In this document: one piece after another, positions 23,746-32,248 of the stretch | How the letters are laid out: every line of letters starts with the position of its first letter | Numbering within the stretch: the stretch's first letter is position 1 | Origin: an uncultured Atopobiaceae bacterium | Lineage (GTDB): Bacteria; Actinomycetota; Coriobacteriia; Coriobacteriales; Atopobiaceae | Length of the DNA stretch: 50,805 nt | Direction of reading: 5' to 3' | Assembly: GCA_944321515.1 (NCBI GenBank) | Contig: CALULO010000012.1 | Span: 1 to 50,805 of the forward strand | Translations under genes and position numbers: made by a program | Notes under the pieces: model-generated | Told to the model about the DNA's origin: nothing | The model's database searches: none | The model's input: only the letters and a program-made list of their open reading frames with translations

Positions 23746-25539
23746 CTAGCGCTCGAGGAGCGAGAGGCGGCGGGCGCAGGGGCCCAGGAGCCAGCCGGCG
23801 AGCGCGGCGCACTCCACCACGAGAAGGGCCAGCGCCAACGCAAGGGCAGCGACCGGATCGAGCACCGCCCACAGCCCGCAGCCGAGAAGCGCCAGGGCCG
23901 GCAGCACCATCACCACGACGCCCACCACGAGCCCCGCAAAGACCATGAGCGTGGCCCCTCCCCCCTTGACGAGCTGGGCCTCGTTGTCCCAGTTAAGCCG
24001 GGGAAACCAGGCACCGAGCCCCAGGGAGAGCAGCCCCAGCGCCGCCGTGGCCCCCAGGTAGACGAGCACGAGGTACGCCCCGGAGGGCGCGGGCACGCCC
24101 AGCGCAACGAGCGCCACCACGATGATCACGAGCATCGGCACCGTCGAGAGCAGGTACGGCGAGACGAACTTGGCCACCAGGTAGGCGCGCCAGTCCAGGG
24201 GCAGGCCGCGCAGGAAGAAGAAGTCGTCGCCGTCGCGGCTCACGCCCATCGTGAAGGTGTAGGACGAGAAGCCCAGGAGGATGGAGAAGCCGATCACGCC
24301 CACGGCGCACCACACCAGCCCGATGCTGCCGAGCGTAAACGTGGCGGCGACCCCACGGACCAGGTCGAGGAGCACGGGCAGGGAGACGCCCGCGTCCTCC
24401 ACCTCGGAGAACGCCATAAAGCCGCTGGCCACCATGATGACCACGAAGTAGAGCGGCATGAGCAGGGAGCTCAGCACGAACTGGTTGAAGAACACGGGCA
24501 CGCGCGCCATGGTCTTCCAGTCCCGGCTGAGGTTAGCGGCAACCTGCCCGCGCGCGGAGGTGACGCGGGTGAGCTCCGCGCCCTCGACGCTCCGGCCGCT
24601 CTTAGAGCCCGCGCCCTGGAGCGCCTGCACGCCCTCGAAGTACCAGCGCCCCGCGAGGGCGGAGAGGGCCCACCCGTAGAGCGCCACGCACGCGAGCGAC
24701 ATCACGAGCCCCGCGGCCGCACCCGCCGCGCCGCCCTCGAGAACCCAGCGCATGAAGAGCGTCGGCGGGCAGAGCACGCCCATCACGACCGCGGGGACGC
24801 CGCCCGAGAGCAGCCCCTCGACGCCGGACGCCATGCTCGCAAGGCCGTTTCCGCGCAGCGCGAACTGGCTGCCCACGCCGATGGCGAGGGCAAAGACCAC
24901 GATGATCGCACCGAAGACGCGCGAGAACCGGTCCTTGTCGTGCGCGAGGCGCGAGAAGCGCATGACGGGCACGCACGCGATCACAAGCGCCAGGTTCACG
25001 GCCACCGCGCACAGGACGTACGCGGCCACCACGAGGGCCCAGGCCGGCCACGCCACGCCCCACGCCAGAAGGCATCCAAGGGGGAGCGGCGCAAGGATCA
25101 GGTCGCCGAGCACGGAAAGGGCGAGGAAGTGCGCGAGCTTTGCCCACATGATCGTGGTGGCGGAGATGGGGAGCGTGAGGTAGTAGCCGAGGTCGCGCAC
25201 AAAGTAGAGGATGTTCACGGCCTGGTAGAGGCCCGTGAGCACTGTGAGGGTGACGAGGCTGGCAACCGAGAGGCTCAGGGCGGCGTAGGGCGTGACGCCC
25301 GCCTCCCCCATGGCAAGCCCCAGCATGAAGAACCCCGCGGCGAGAACGACGAACAGGAAGGCCATCGCCACGCGGCGCATGCCCTCGCCCATCTTGGCGG
25401 CAAGCCCCTTGCCCCTGGCGTCGCCGTCACCGCCGATACCCATGCCGGTGTTGTCGAGGTGCTGCTCGCCCTTGCGGATCACGCGCAGCATCACGCGGAA
25501 CTGTCCCCAGGAGAACGCCTGGGCGGCCGTGCGCGCCAT
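23746..25539 (-). CDS. ABC-2 type exporter permease
   Basis: 597-residue integral membrane protein with about a dozen hydrophobic segments. Conserved blocks such as NILYFVRDLGYYLTLPIS and DDFFFLRGLPLDWRAYLVAKF resemble the large ABC-2 permeases of Gram-positive bacteria whose substrates are mostly unknown. It starts one base after the stop of the ATPase gene (TAGCATG), so the two are translationally linked and form one exporter. The open frame continues upstream across the ATPase gene, but that part is shadow sequence. The N-terminus contains a Gly/Asp-rich loop (GMGIGGDGDARGKG) before the first membrane segment. Confidence 0.87.
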   Translation of the reverse strand: MARTAAQAFSWGQFRVMLRVIRKGEQHLDNTGMGIGGDGDARGKGLAAKMGEGMRRVAMAFLFVVLAAGFFMLGLAMGEAGVTPYAALSLSVASLVTLTVLTGLYQAVNILYFVRDLGYYLTLPISATTIMWAKLAHFLALSVLGDLILAPLPLGCLLAWGVAWPAWALVVAAYVLCAVAVNLALVIACVPVMRFSRLAHDKDRFSRVFGAIIVVFALAIGVGSQFALRGNGLASMASGVEGLLSGGVPAVVMGVLCPPTLFMRWVLEGGAAGAAAGLVMSLACVALYGWALSALAGRWYFEGVQALQGAGSKSGRSVEGAELTRVTSARGQVAANLSRDWKTMARVPVFFNQFVLSSLLMPLYFVVIMVASGFMAFSEVEDAGVSLPVLLDLVRGVAATFTLGSIGLVWCAVGVIGFSILLGFSSYTFTMGVSRDGDDFFFLRGLPLDWRAYLVAKFVSPYLLSTVPMLVIIVVALVALGVPAPSGAYLVLVYLGATAALGLLSLGLGAWFPRLNWDNEAQLVKGGGATLMVFAGLVVGVVVMVLPALALLGCGLWAVLDPVAALALALALLVVECAALAGWLLGPCARRLSLLER

Positions 25540-25540
25540 G

Positions 25541-26410
25541 CTAGCGCACCTCCGGCGGCTTCGGGGCGCCGGCCGAGCGGTCCGGGCCCTCGGAGGTCGG
25601 GGGCGCCGCGGGAGCGGCGGAGGAGCCGTCCCCCTCGACGCCGCCCGGCTCGCCACCGTCCTTCTCGCCGAGAGCAAACGGCGAGTTCTCGGACGTGAGC
25701 TCGAGGAACATCTCCTCGAGCGAGCCGTTGCTCTTGAAATGCTCGCGCATCTCGGCCACGGTGCCCACGAAGAGCAGCTCGCCGTGCGCGATCACGCCCA
25801 CGCGGTCCACAACCTTCTCGGCCACGTCGAGCACGTGGGTGGAGAAGAGCACCGTCTTGCCCGCATCCGCGTGACGGCGCATGGACTGCTTGAGCAGCCA
25901 GGACGCCTTGGGGTCCAGGCCCGTCATCGGCTCGTCGAGGATCCATATGGGCGGGTCGGGCAGAAGGGCGCCCATGATCATCATCTTCTGGCGCATGCCG
26001 TGGGAGTAGGACTGAATCTTGTTGTCGAGCTCGCCCTCCATGCCGTACTCGCGTGCAAGCTCCGCGATGCGCGCAGAGCGGACGCCGGCGGGGACCTCGT
26101 AGACGTCCGCGATGAAGCGCAGGAACTCGTGACCCTTGAGGCGCAGCAGGTGGTCGGGGGAGTCGCTCACGTAGCAGAGGCCGCGCTTGGCCGCGAGCGG
26201 GTCGGCCGCCACGTCCACGCCGTCAAGCTCGATGGTGCCGGAGCTCGGCGCGAGCACGCCTGCCAGCATGTTGAGCAGCGTTGACTTGCCCGCACCGTTT
26301 GGGCCCAGGAGGCCGAAGATCTCCCCGCTCTCAATCTGGAGCGAGAGGTCACGTACTGCCGTGGTGGCACCGCCGTCGTAAGACTTGCTCACGTGGTCGA
26401 TCCGAATCAT
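25541..26410 (-). CDS. ABC transporter ATP-binding protein
   Basis: 289 residues. Walker A GPNGAGKST, signature SYSHGMRQK, Walker B IWILDEP, and switch His in FSTHVLD: all catalytic elements are intact. Pairs with the adjacent 597-residue permease. The ATPase core ends near residue 235; the remaining ~50 residues are a low-complexity Gly/Ser/Pro/Glu tail (SSAAPAAPP) not typical of the family. The start is at MIRIDHVSKSY, with GACAGGAGACCC upstream. The Cys-free core and C-terminal layout fit exporters of the CcmA class. The substrate is unknown; lipid, peptide or antibiotic export are the usual roles. Confidence 0.92.
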   Translation of the reverse strand: MIRIDHVSKSYDGGATTAVRDLSLQIESGEIFGLLGPNGAGKSTLLNMLAGVLAPSSGTIELDGVDVAADPLAAKRGLCYVSDSPDHLLRLKGHEFLRFIADVYEVPAGVRSARIAELAREYGMEGELDNKIQSYSHGMRQKMMIMGALLPDPPIWILDEPMTGLDPKASWLLKQSMRRHADAGKTVLFSTHVLDVAEKVVDRVGVIAHGELLFVGTVAEMREHFKSNGSLEEMFLELTSENSPFALGEKDGGEPGGVEGDGSSAAPAAPPTSEGPDRSAGAPKPPEVR

Positions 26411-26472
26411 GGGTCTCCTGTCGCCGAGCGTGTACGTCTGTGCGAAGCGGCGCCTATTCTACGCTACGGAAA

Positions 26473-26524
26473 CCCCCTCCCAGCTGCCTTTTAGGTGAGA
26501 CTTTTGTAAGGTAGCGGGAGGGGG
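26473..26524 (-). terminator. Long hairpin downstream of the dehydrogenase gene
   Basis: CCCCCTCCC at 26473-26481 and GGGAGGGGG at 26516-26524 are exact complements. Just inside, GCTGCCTT pairs with AAGGTAGC through one G-U pair, making a stem of about 17 bp around a 17-base loop. On the minus strand the stem is followed by only three T residues. It lies between the dehydrogenase stop and the ABC operon start, where a terminator is expected. Confidence 0.55.
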
Positions 26525-26532
26525 CATCGTTG

Positions 26533-26552
26533 GCGGCCGGCTTACCGGCCGC
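26533..26552 (-). terminator. Short perfect hairpin after the dehydrogenase stop
   Basis: GCGGCCGG-CTTA-CCGGCCGC is a perfect 8-bp stem with a 4-base loop, 20 bases past the stop codon. It lacks a T-run and stands in tandem with the longer hairpin at 26473-26524. Confidence 0.45.
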
Positions 26553-26572
26553 ACGTTGCGCTGTTGCAGGGG

Positions 26573-27541
26573 CTACTCCTCGGGGAGCACCTTCTCCAGG
26601 TTGTCCCGAATGATCGAGCAGGACTTGCGCATGGCGCGGCGCTCGTCGTAGGAGAGGTCGATGTCCAGCACCTTGTCCACGCCCGTGTTGCCGATCACGC
26701 ACGGCACGCCCGCGGAGATGCCGGACTCGCCGTACTCGCCGTCCAGGTGCACGGACAGCGGCACCACGCGCTTCTCGTTGTGCAGGATGGCCGTGACGAG
26801 GCTGGAGACGATAGAGGCGATGCCGAACTCCGTGCAGCCCTTGCCGGCGATGATGGCGGCGCCGGACTCGCGCACGCGACGCATCACGTCGCCGAAGTCG
26901 ATGGAGTCGACGACGTCCTCGCGCAGGCTCAGGTACTCGCGCAGGCCGATGCCCTCGATGGCGATTCGCGAGGTGGGGATGAACATGGAGTCGCCGTGCT
27001 CGCCCATGCAGATGGCCTGAATCTGGTGGTTGGAGACGTCAAGCGTGTCGGAGAGCACGCGACGCAGGCGCGCGGAGTCGAGCGCGGTGCCCGTGCCGAA
27101 GACCTGGCCGCGCGGAAGCCCGAGCTTGCGGTAGAGGTACTCGGTCACGATGTCGGCCGGGTTGGACACGCTGATCAGGATGCCGTGGAAGCCGGAGTCC
27201 TTGAGCGGGCCGACGATGCCGCTGAGCACCTTGATGGTGCCGTCGAGCATCTGGAGGCGGGTCTCGCCGGGACGACGGCTGCGGCCCGCGGTGAGGATCA
27301 CGAAGTGGGCGTCCGAACAGTCCGCGTACTCGCCCGGTCGGATGGTGAACGAGTCGCCGAGGCCCGAGGCCAGGTCCTCGAGGTCGAGCGCCTGCGCACG
27401 CGCCGCCTCCTGGTTGACGTCCACGAACACAATCTCGTTCACGAGGTGCTGGAACATGAGGCACAGCGCCACGTGGCTTCCCACGCGCCCCGCGCCGATG
27501 ATGACCGCCTTACGCGTCCTGATGTCTCCGTCTCCGTGCAT
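26573..27541 (-). CDS. L-lactate/malate dehydrogenase family enzyme
   Basis: 322 residues. NAD-binding loop IIGAGRVGSH, active-site His182 in MGEHGDS, Arg158 in LDSARLR (substrate carboxylate) and NPAD are all present, so this is an active 2-ketoacid dehydrogenase fold. Overall layout is LDH-like (PGETRLQM loop, EHGDS). However, the specificity position equal to Gln102 of lactate dehydrogenase is Arg89 (GRSRRPGETR), which is the malate dehydrogenase residue. It could reduce oxaloacetate or another dicarboxylate rather than pyruvate. The start follows GATAGGAGAGCAC. It is monocistronic, with a hairpin/T-run and a candidate promoter directly upstream. I therefore give no gene symbol. Confidence 0.85.
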   Translation of the reverse strand: MHGDGDIRTRKAVIIGAGRVGSHVALCLMFQHLVNEIVFVDVNQEAARAQALDLEDLASGLGDSFTIRPGEYADCSDAHFVILTAGRSRRPGETRLQMLDGTIKVLSGIVGPLKDSGFHGILISVSNPADIVTEYLYRKLGLPRGQVFGTGTALDSARLRRVLSDTLDVSNHQIQAICMGEHGDSMFIPTSRIAIEGIGLREYLSLREDVVDSIDFGDVMRRVRESGAAIIAGKGCTEFGIASIVSSLVTAILHNEKRVVPLSVHLDGEYGESGISAGVPCVIGNTGVDKVLDIDLSYDERRAMRKSCSIIRDNLEKVLPEE

Positions 27542-27585
27542 GTGCTCTCCTATCTACGTGGCGGCCAGCGAGCCGCCTGCTTTCC

Positions 27586-27609
27586 AAAAAAAGGCCCTCT
27601 CGGGCGCCC
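27586..27609 (-). terminator. Intrinsic terminator/attenuator ahead of the dehydrogenase gene
   Basis: On the minus strand GCCC-GAGA-GGGC is followed by C and seven T residues (27586-27592), 45 bases before the dehydrogenase start. It could end ettA read-through. Because the candidate promoter at 27612-27643 fires straight into it, it could also act as an attenuator. Confidence 0.6.
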
Positions 27610-27611
27610 TC

Positions 27612-27643
27612 ATTCTAGTATCCGCAGGAGCCTATGTGTCCAA
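27612..27643 (-). promoter_or_regulatory. Candidate promoter of the dehydrogenase gene
   Basis: On the minus strand TTGGAC (27638-27643) is followed by TACTAGAAT. Spacing is 17 bp to TACTAG or 20 bp to the better match TAGAAT (27612-27617). Transcription would begin inside or just before the hairpin with the T-run. Confidence 0.4.
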
Positions 27644-27676
27644 AGTGTTTCAGCTATTCGGTGGACTGCACGGTGA

Positions 27677-27714
27677 AAGGGGCGACGGGCCCACGTGGGA
27701 GCCCGCCGCCCCTT
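27677..27714 (-). terminator. Terminator-like hairpin after ettA
   Basis: AAGGGGCG (27677-27684) and CGCCCCTT (27707-27714) pair exactly, and an inner CCCACGTGGG palindrome extends the structure. It starts 36 bases past the ettA stop codon. The following minus-strand sequence has a short TTT only, so rho-independent function is likely but not ideal. Confidence 0.6.
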
Positions 27715-27749
27715 CGGACGGTACCTCTCTGGCCTCTCTACGCCCGCGC

Positions 27750-29429
27750 CTAGTCGCGGGTGAGCTTGCGGTGGAGGCGGTGCGGCTTGGACGCCTCCGC
27801 CCCGAGGCGCCTCTCGCGGTCGGCCTGGTAGGCCTCGAAGTTGCCCTCGAACCAGTGCCAGCGGCCCGGGTTCTCGTCATCGCCCTCCCAGGCCAGGATG
27901 TGGGTTGCCACGCGGTCGAGGAACCAACGGTCGTGGCTGACCACCACGGAGCAGCCCGGGAACTCCTCGAGCGCCTCCTCGAGGGACTCGAGCGTCTCGA
28001 CGTCGAGGTCGTTGGTCGGCTCGTCCAGCAGCAGCAGGTTGCCGCCCTGCTTAAGCGTGAGCGCCAGGTTCAGGCGGTTGCGCTCGCCGCCGGAGAGCAC
28101 CGCGGCGCGCTTCTGCTGGTCGGACCCCTTGAAGCCGAAGGCCGCAACGTAGGCGCGGCTCGGGATCTCGCTCTCCCCCACGCGGATGTAGTCGTTGCCG
28201 TCGGAGACGACCTCCCAGAGGGTCTTCTCGCCGTCGATGCCGGAGCGCATCTGGTCGACGTAGGAGAGCTTGACGGACTCACCCACCTCAAGCGAGCCCG
28301 ACGTGGGCTCCTCGAGCCCCACGATCATCTTGAACAGCGTGGACTTGCCCACGCCGTTGGGGCCGATCACGCCGACGATGCCGTTGCGCGGCAGGCTGAA
28401 GGAGAGGTCGTCGATGAGGACGCGGTCGCCGAAGCTCTTGCAGAGGTGCTCGGCCTCCAGGACCTTGGCGCCCAGGCGCGGGCCCACGGGGATGTGAATG
28501 TCGGTGAAGTCGACGCGCTTGGAGGCGCGGGCCTCGGCCTCCATCTGCTCGTAGCGCTCAAGGCGGGCGCGGTTCTTGGCCTGGCGGGCCTTGGGGGAGC
28601 TGCGTACCCACTCAAGCTCGGACTTCATCTTCTTGGCGCGCTTGGCGTCCTGCTGGCTCTGGGCCTCGAGGCGGGCGGCCTTCTTCTCCAGGTAGGTGGA
28701 GTAGTTGCCCTCGTAGGGGTAGAGCTGGCCGCGGTCGACCTCGCAGATCCACTCGGCCACGTCATCGAGGAAGTAGCGGTCGTGCGTGACAGCCATGACG
28801 GCGCCGGGATAGCGGTGGAGGAACTGCTCGAGCCAGAGCACCGACTCGGCGTCCAGGTGGTTGGTGGGCTCGTCAAGGAGCAGCAGGTCGGGCGCCTCAA
28901 GCAGCAGGCGGCACAGGGCCACGCGGCGGCGCTCGCCGCCGGAGAGGTACGTCACGGGCGCGTCCGGGTCCGGGCACTGCAGGGCGTCCATGGCCTGGGA
29001 GAGCTGGGAGTCGAGGTCCCAGCCGTTGGCGGCGTCGATCTCGTCCTGGAGCTGGCCCATCTCGGCCATGAGGGCGTCGAAGTCCGCGTCGGGGTCGGCC
29101 ATCTCGGCGCTCACCTGGTTGAAGCGCTCGATCTTGGCGAGGACGTCGCCGAAGGCCTGCTCGATGTTCTCGCGGACGGTCTTGTCCTCGTCGAGCGGCG
29201 GCTCCTGCTGGAGGATGCCCACGGTGTAGCCGGGCGTGAGCCGCGCCTCGCCGTTCGAGACGTCCTCGAGGCCGGCCATGACCTTGAGCAGCGTGGACTT
29301 GCCGGCGCCGTTAGGGCCGACCACGCCGATCTTGGCGCCGGGGTACACGCCCACCGTGACGTCGTCGAGGATGACCTTGTCGTGGACGGCCTTGCGGGCG
29401 CGGTTGAACATGTAGACGAACTCTGCCAT
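27750..29429 (-). CDS. ettA: Energy-dependent translational throttle EttA (ABC-F)
   Basis: 559 residues. Cytoplasmic ABC-F protein with two ATPase domains and no membrane segments. In known homologues it binds the ribosomal E site and gates the first elongation step according to the ADP/ATP ratio. Walker A motifs are GPNGAGKST and GPNGVGKST, signatures LSGGERRR and LSGGERNR, and Walker B motifs LLLLDEPTNHLD and LLLLDEPTNDLD. The interdomain linker (about 240-320) is Lys/Arg/Glu-rich, as expected for the tRNA-interacting arm. Length matches EttA rather than antibiotic-resistance ABC-F proteins. A perfect TATAAT lies about 50 bases upstream of the start. Confidence 0.93.
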   Translation of the reverse strand: MAEFVYMFNRARKAVHDKVILDDVTVGVYPGAKIGVVGPNGAGKSTLLKVMAGLEDVSNGEARLTPGYTVGILQQEPPLDEDKTVRENIEQAFGDVLAKIERFNQVSAEMADPDADFDALMAEMGQLQDEIDAANGWDLDSQLSQAMDALQCPDPDAPVTYLSGGERRRVALCRLLLEAPDLLLLDEPTNHLDAESVLWLEQFLHRYPGAVMAVTHDRYFLDDVAEWICEVDRGQLYPYEGNYSTYLEKKAARLEAQSQQDAKRAKKMKSELEWVRSSPKARQAKNRARLERYEQMEAEARASKRVDFTDIHIPVGPRLGAKVLEAEHLCKSFGDRVLIDDLSFSLPRNGIVGVIGPNGVGKSTLFKMIVGLEEPTSGSLEVGESVKLSYVDQMRSGIDGEKTLWEVVSDGNDYIRVGESEIPSRAYVAAFGFKGSDQQKRAAVLSGGERNRLNLALTLKQGGNLLLLDEPTNDLDVETLESLEEALEEFPGCSVVVSHDRWFLDRVATHILAWEGDDENPGRWHWFEGNFEAYQADRERRLGAEASKPHRLHRKLTRD

Positions 29430-29477
29430 TGGGTTTCTCGCCTTTCATGAGCAGGGGTCTTCTTTCTCAGCTCCGCA

Positions 29478-29483
29478 ATTATA
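29478..29483 (-). promoter_or_regulatory. -10 element of ettA
   Basis: A perfect TATAAT on the minus strand (plus-strand ATTATA) in an otherwise G+C-rich gap, 49 bases before the ettA start. No convincing -35 hexamer is spaced correctly. Confidence 0.5.
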
Positions 29484-29588
29484 CGGGGTCGGCCGCGCAA
29501 GGCCCCGGGCCCACACACAAACCATCGCCCGTGGGGCGCAGCTGGAACGGCCCGGCGGCCGGGGCCGGCTGGCGCCGCGGCGCGCCAC

Positions 29589-29657
29589 GTCCTTCTCGCC
29601 GGCGCGGCCCTCCTTGCCGGCGGGCACCTTGCCAACGCGGTCCTTCTCGCCGGCGCG
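29589..29657. repeat. Direct repeat of an 18-bp word
   Basis: GTCCTTCTCGCCGGCGCG occurs exactly at 29589-29606 and again at 29640-29657, with a diverged copy (CCTCCTTGCCGGCGGG) between. Both full copies contain CTTCTCGC, the reverse complement of the recurrent GCGAGAAG word. Confidence 0.7.
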
Positions 29658-29767
29658 TTCACACGACCTGCACGTTTGCCGCCTTTCAGCGAAGGCGCGC
29701 CTGAAAGCGGGCGGCCACGTGGCACAATCAGACGAGGCAAACACGGCACAAATCGGGAGGAAGACCC

Positions 29768-31435
29768 ATGCCTGAGGGAATCCGCAAGGTCAACGTCATC
29801 GGCCACCTGCACCCGGACACGGACAGCATCTGCTCGGCCATCGCGTACGCCCACCTCAAGAACGAGGTTGAGCACACCACGATCTACGAGCCGCGCCGCG
29901 CCGGCACCGTCAACCGAGAGACCGCCTTCGTGCTGAAGCACTTCGGCTTCGACGAGCCCGAGCTCATCACGTCCGTGACCCCGCAGGTCAAGGACACCGA
30001 GATCCAGCGCCAGGGCGGCATCGACGGCGAGATGAGCCTCTTCTCCGCATGGAACCTCATGCGCGACACCAAGGCCGACACCCTCTGCGTCACCGACGAG
30101 GAGCGCAACCTCGAGGGCCTCATCGCGGTCAAGGACATCGCCAACGCCAACATGGACGTCTTCGACGTGGCCGTGGTGGGCGAGTCGGCCACGTGCTACG
30201 CCAACATCGTGGACACGCTCAACGGCGAGATGATCCTCGGCGACCCCACGAGCCGCGTGACCAGCGGCAGCGTCCGCGTGGGCACCACCCCGGAGATGAT
30301 GGAGGACACCGTCAAGCCCGGCGACATCGTGCTGATGACCAACCGCTACGAGACCCAGCAGTATGCCGTGGAGCACGAGGCCAGCTGCCTCGTGATCTGC
30401 TGCAGCGCGAGCGTCTCCGACCACGTGGTGGAGTCCGCCAAGGGCTGCGGCTGCTCCATCATCACCACCCCGTATGACACCTACGCCGCCGCACGCCTCA
30501 TCTCCATGTCCATCCCCGTGCGCGCCAAGATGCTCTCCGAGGGCATCCTCAAGGTGAGCGTCAACACCTCCATCGACGACGCGCGCAAGATGATGGCCAA
30601 GAGCCGCCACCGCTTCTTCCCCGTCATCGACGAGGAGGGCAAGTACGCGGGCCTCATCAGCTCGCCGAGCCTGCTCACCGCCAAGAAGAAGCACGTCATC
30701 CTCGTTGACCACAACGAGCGCTCACAGTCCGTCGAGGGCCTCGAGCAGGCCGAAATCATGGAGATCATCGACCACCACCGCATCGGTTCCATCGAGACGG
30801 CGAGCCCCGCCTACTTCCGCAACATGCCGGTGGGCTGCACCTGCACCATCGTCCACATGATGTACCGCGAGAACGGCGTGGAGATCCCCAAGGACATCGC
30901 CGGCCTCATGCTCTCGGCCATCCTCTCCGACACCCTTGCGTTCCGCTCGCCCACCTGCACGCCGGTTGACCGCGCCGCCGCCGAGGACCTCGCCCGCATC
31001 TGCGGCGAGGACATCCCCACCTACGCCGACGCCATGTTCGAGGCTGGCGCCGACCTCACCGGCCGCACCGCCGAGGAGGTCTTCCACCAGGACTTCAAGG
31101 TGTTCAGCCGCGGCAACGTCAAGTTTGGCGTGGGCCAGGGCAGCTACATGACCGAGAACAGCCGCAAGGCGGCGGAGGCGCTCGTGGGGCCCTACCTCGC
31201 CGAGGCGGCGGCCGCCGAGGAGCTCCCGCTGGTGTTCTACCTGTTCACCGACGTCAAGACCTCCTCGAGCGAGGTCCTCTGGGCCGGCGAGGGCGCCGCG
31301 GACATCGTGGCGCGCGCGTTCGACGCCGAAATCGAGAATGACATGGCCAAGCTGCCGGGCGTCGTGAGCCGCAAGAAGCAGGTCATCCCGGCGCTCATGG
31401 CAACGCTCCAGAGCGTCCAGGAGGACCAGGACTAG
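29768..31435 (+). CDS. Manganese-dependent inorganic pyrophosphatase with CBS domains
   Basis: 555 residues; family II (DHH) pyrophosphatase that hydrolyses PPi. The first metal motif is VIGHLHPDTDSICSAIAY near residues 9-26. The DHH motif EIIDHHRIG lies near residue 340, and the C-terminal DHHA2 domain ends with the substrate-binding SRKKQV. Between them sit a CBS domain (about 70-125), a DRTGG-like domain (about 130-245) and a second CBS domain (about 250-305). In other species this regulatory insert lets AMP, ADP or diadenosine nucleotides tune activity. GGGAGGAAGACCC precedes the start. The presence of a PPi-type phosphofructokinase in the same window makes control of cellular PPi relevant. 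Confidence 0.93.
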   Translation: MPEGIRKVNVIGHLHPDTDSICSAIAYAHLKNEVEHTTIYEPRRAGTVNRETAFVLKHFGFDEPELITSVTPQVKDTEIQRQGGIDGEMSLFSAWNLMRDTKADTLCVTDEERNLEGLIAVKDIANANMDVFDVAVVGESATCYANIVDTLNGEMILGDPTSRVTSGSVRVGTTPEMMEDTVKPGDIVLMTNRYETQQYAVEHEASCLVICCSASVSDHVVESAKGCGCSIITTPYDTYAAARLISMSIPVRAKMLSEGILKVSVNTSIDDARKMMAKSRHRFFPVIDEEGKYAGLISSPSLLTAKKKHVILVDHNERSQSVEGLEQAEIMEIIDHHRIGSIETASPAYFRNMPVGCTCTIVHMMYRENGVEIPKDIAGLMLSAILSDTLAFRSPTCTPVDRAAAEDLARICGEDIPTYADAMFEAGADLTGRTAEEVFHQDFKVFSRGNVKFGVGQGSYMTENSRKAAEALVGPYLAEAAAAEELPLVFYLFTDVKTSSSEVLWAGEGAADIVARAFDAEIENDMAKLPGVVSRKKQVIPALMATLQSVQEDQD

Positions 31436-31460
31436 ACCGGGCGTCAGCCCCGCTCCCCCA

Positions 31461-31492
31461 GCCGCCCGTCGGATTTGCGTCCGGCGGGCGGC
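31461..31492 (+). terminator. Hairpin after the pyrophosphatase gene
   Basis: A 13-bp stem: GCCGCCCGTCGGA pairs with TCCGGCGGGCGGC through one G-U pair, with loop TTTGCG. It starts 26 bases after the stop codon. There is no T-run. Confidence 0.55.
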
Positions 31493-31583
31493 CTATCATG
31501 AGGGGCGATAAGAACGTCACGCCCAGGGGTGACCCGGGGCAGCCCGCAGGCTGCGGCCCCCTGCCGCCCCGCCAAGGAGGACC

Positions 31584-32186
31584 ATGGCAGAGTCACACTT
31601 CCTCGCGCTCGTCTCGCGCATGAGGTACATCGAGCGCTGGGCGCTCATGAGGAGCGCACGGCCGGAGAACCTTTCCGAGCACGCGCTGGAGGTCGCGGCC
31701 ATCGCTCACATGCTGTGCGTGATCGGCAACGTGCGCTTTGGCCGCACACTTGACGCCGAGCGCGCGGCCCTGGTGGCGATCTACCACGACGCCTCGGAGA
31801 TCATCACCGGCGACATGCCCACCCCCGTGAAGTACCACGACGGGGACATCCGTGACGCCTACAAGGCCGTGGAGCGCAACGCCGAGGACCGGCTGCTCGC
31901 CACGCTCCCGGACGACCTGCGCCCCTCCTTCGAGAACGTGTTCCGCCCCGCCGAGGACGCAGGCGAGGACGAGCTCTACCTGCGTCACCTGGTGAAGGCG
32001 GCCGACAAGATATCCGCGCTCATCAAGTGCGTCGACGAGCGCCGCGCCGGGAACGCCGAGTTCTCGAGCGCGGAGCGGACCTGCCGGGCGGCGGTGGAGG
32101 ACATGGCCTCCGAGCTGCCCGAGGTGGCCGACTTCATCCGCGAGTTCCTCCCCTCCTACGGGGCCACCCTCGACGAGCTGCTGTAG
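31584..32186 (+). CDS. yfbR: 5'-deoxynucleotidase, YfbR family (HD domain)
   Basis: 200 residues. Metal-dependent HD-domain phosphohydrolase that removes phosphate from deoxynucleoside 5'-monophosphates. Visible motifs: RMRYIERWALM (conserved Arg), NLSEHALEVA (first His), AIYHDASEIITGDMPTPVKY (HD pair with the conserved E and D), and KAADKISALIKC (last Asp). Length matches E. coli YfbR. CAAGGAGGACC lies before the ATG. It is followed 62 bp later by the TrmB-like gene on the same strand. Family knowledge places it in pyrimidine deoxynucleotide turnover. Confidence 0.9.
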   Translation: MAESHFLALVSRMRYIERWALMRSARPENLSEHALEVAAIAHMLCVIGNVRFGRTLDAERAALVAIYHDASEIITGDMPTPVKYHDGDIRDAYKAVERNAEDRLLATLPDDLRPSFENVFRPAEDAGEDELYLRHLVKAADKISALIKCVDERRAGNAEFSSAERTCRAAVEDMASELPEVADFIREFLPSYGATLDELL

Positions 32187-32248
32187 GGACGCAGCCCGTC
32201 CCACCCCCGTCGCCCCCTGGACCATCGCCCCTTGAAAGGACCTGACGC

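Larger units (their letters stand above)
29430..29767. other. Divergent intergenic region between ettA and the pyrophosphatase gene
   Basis: A 338-bp gap with no supported gene. Its left part holds the ettA promoter element, the middle holds a G+C-rich repeat (29589-29657), and the right part holds the pyrophosphatase leader, including GGCACAAT at about 29729 and the ribosome binding site GGGAGGAAGACCC. Confidence 0.55.
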
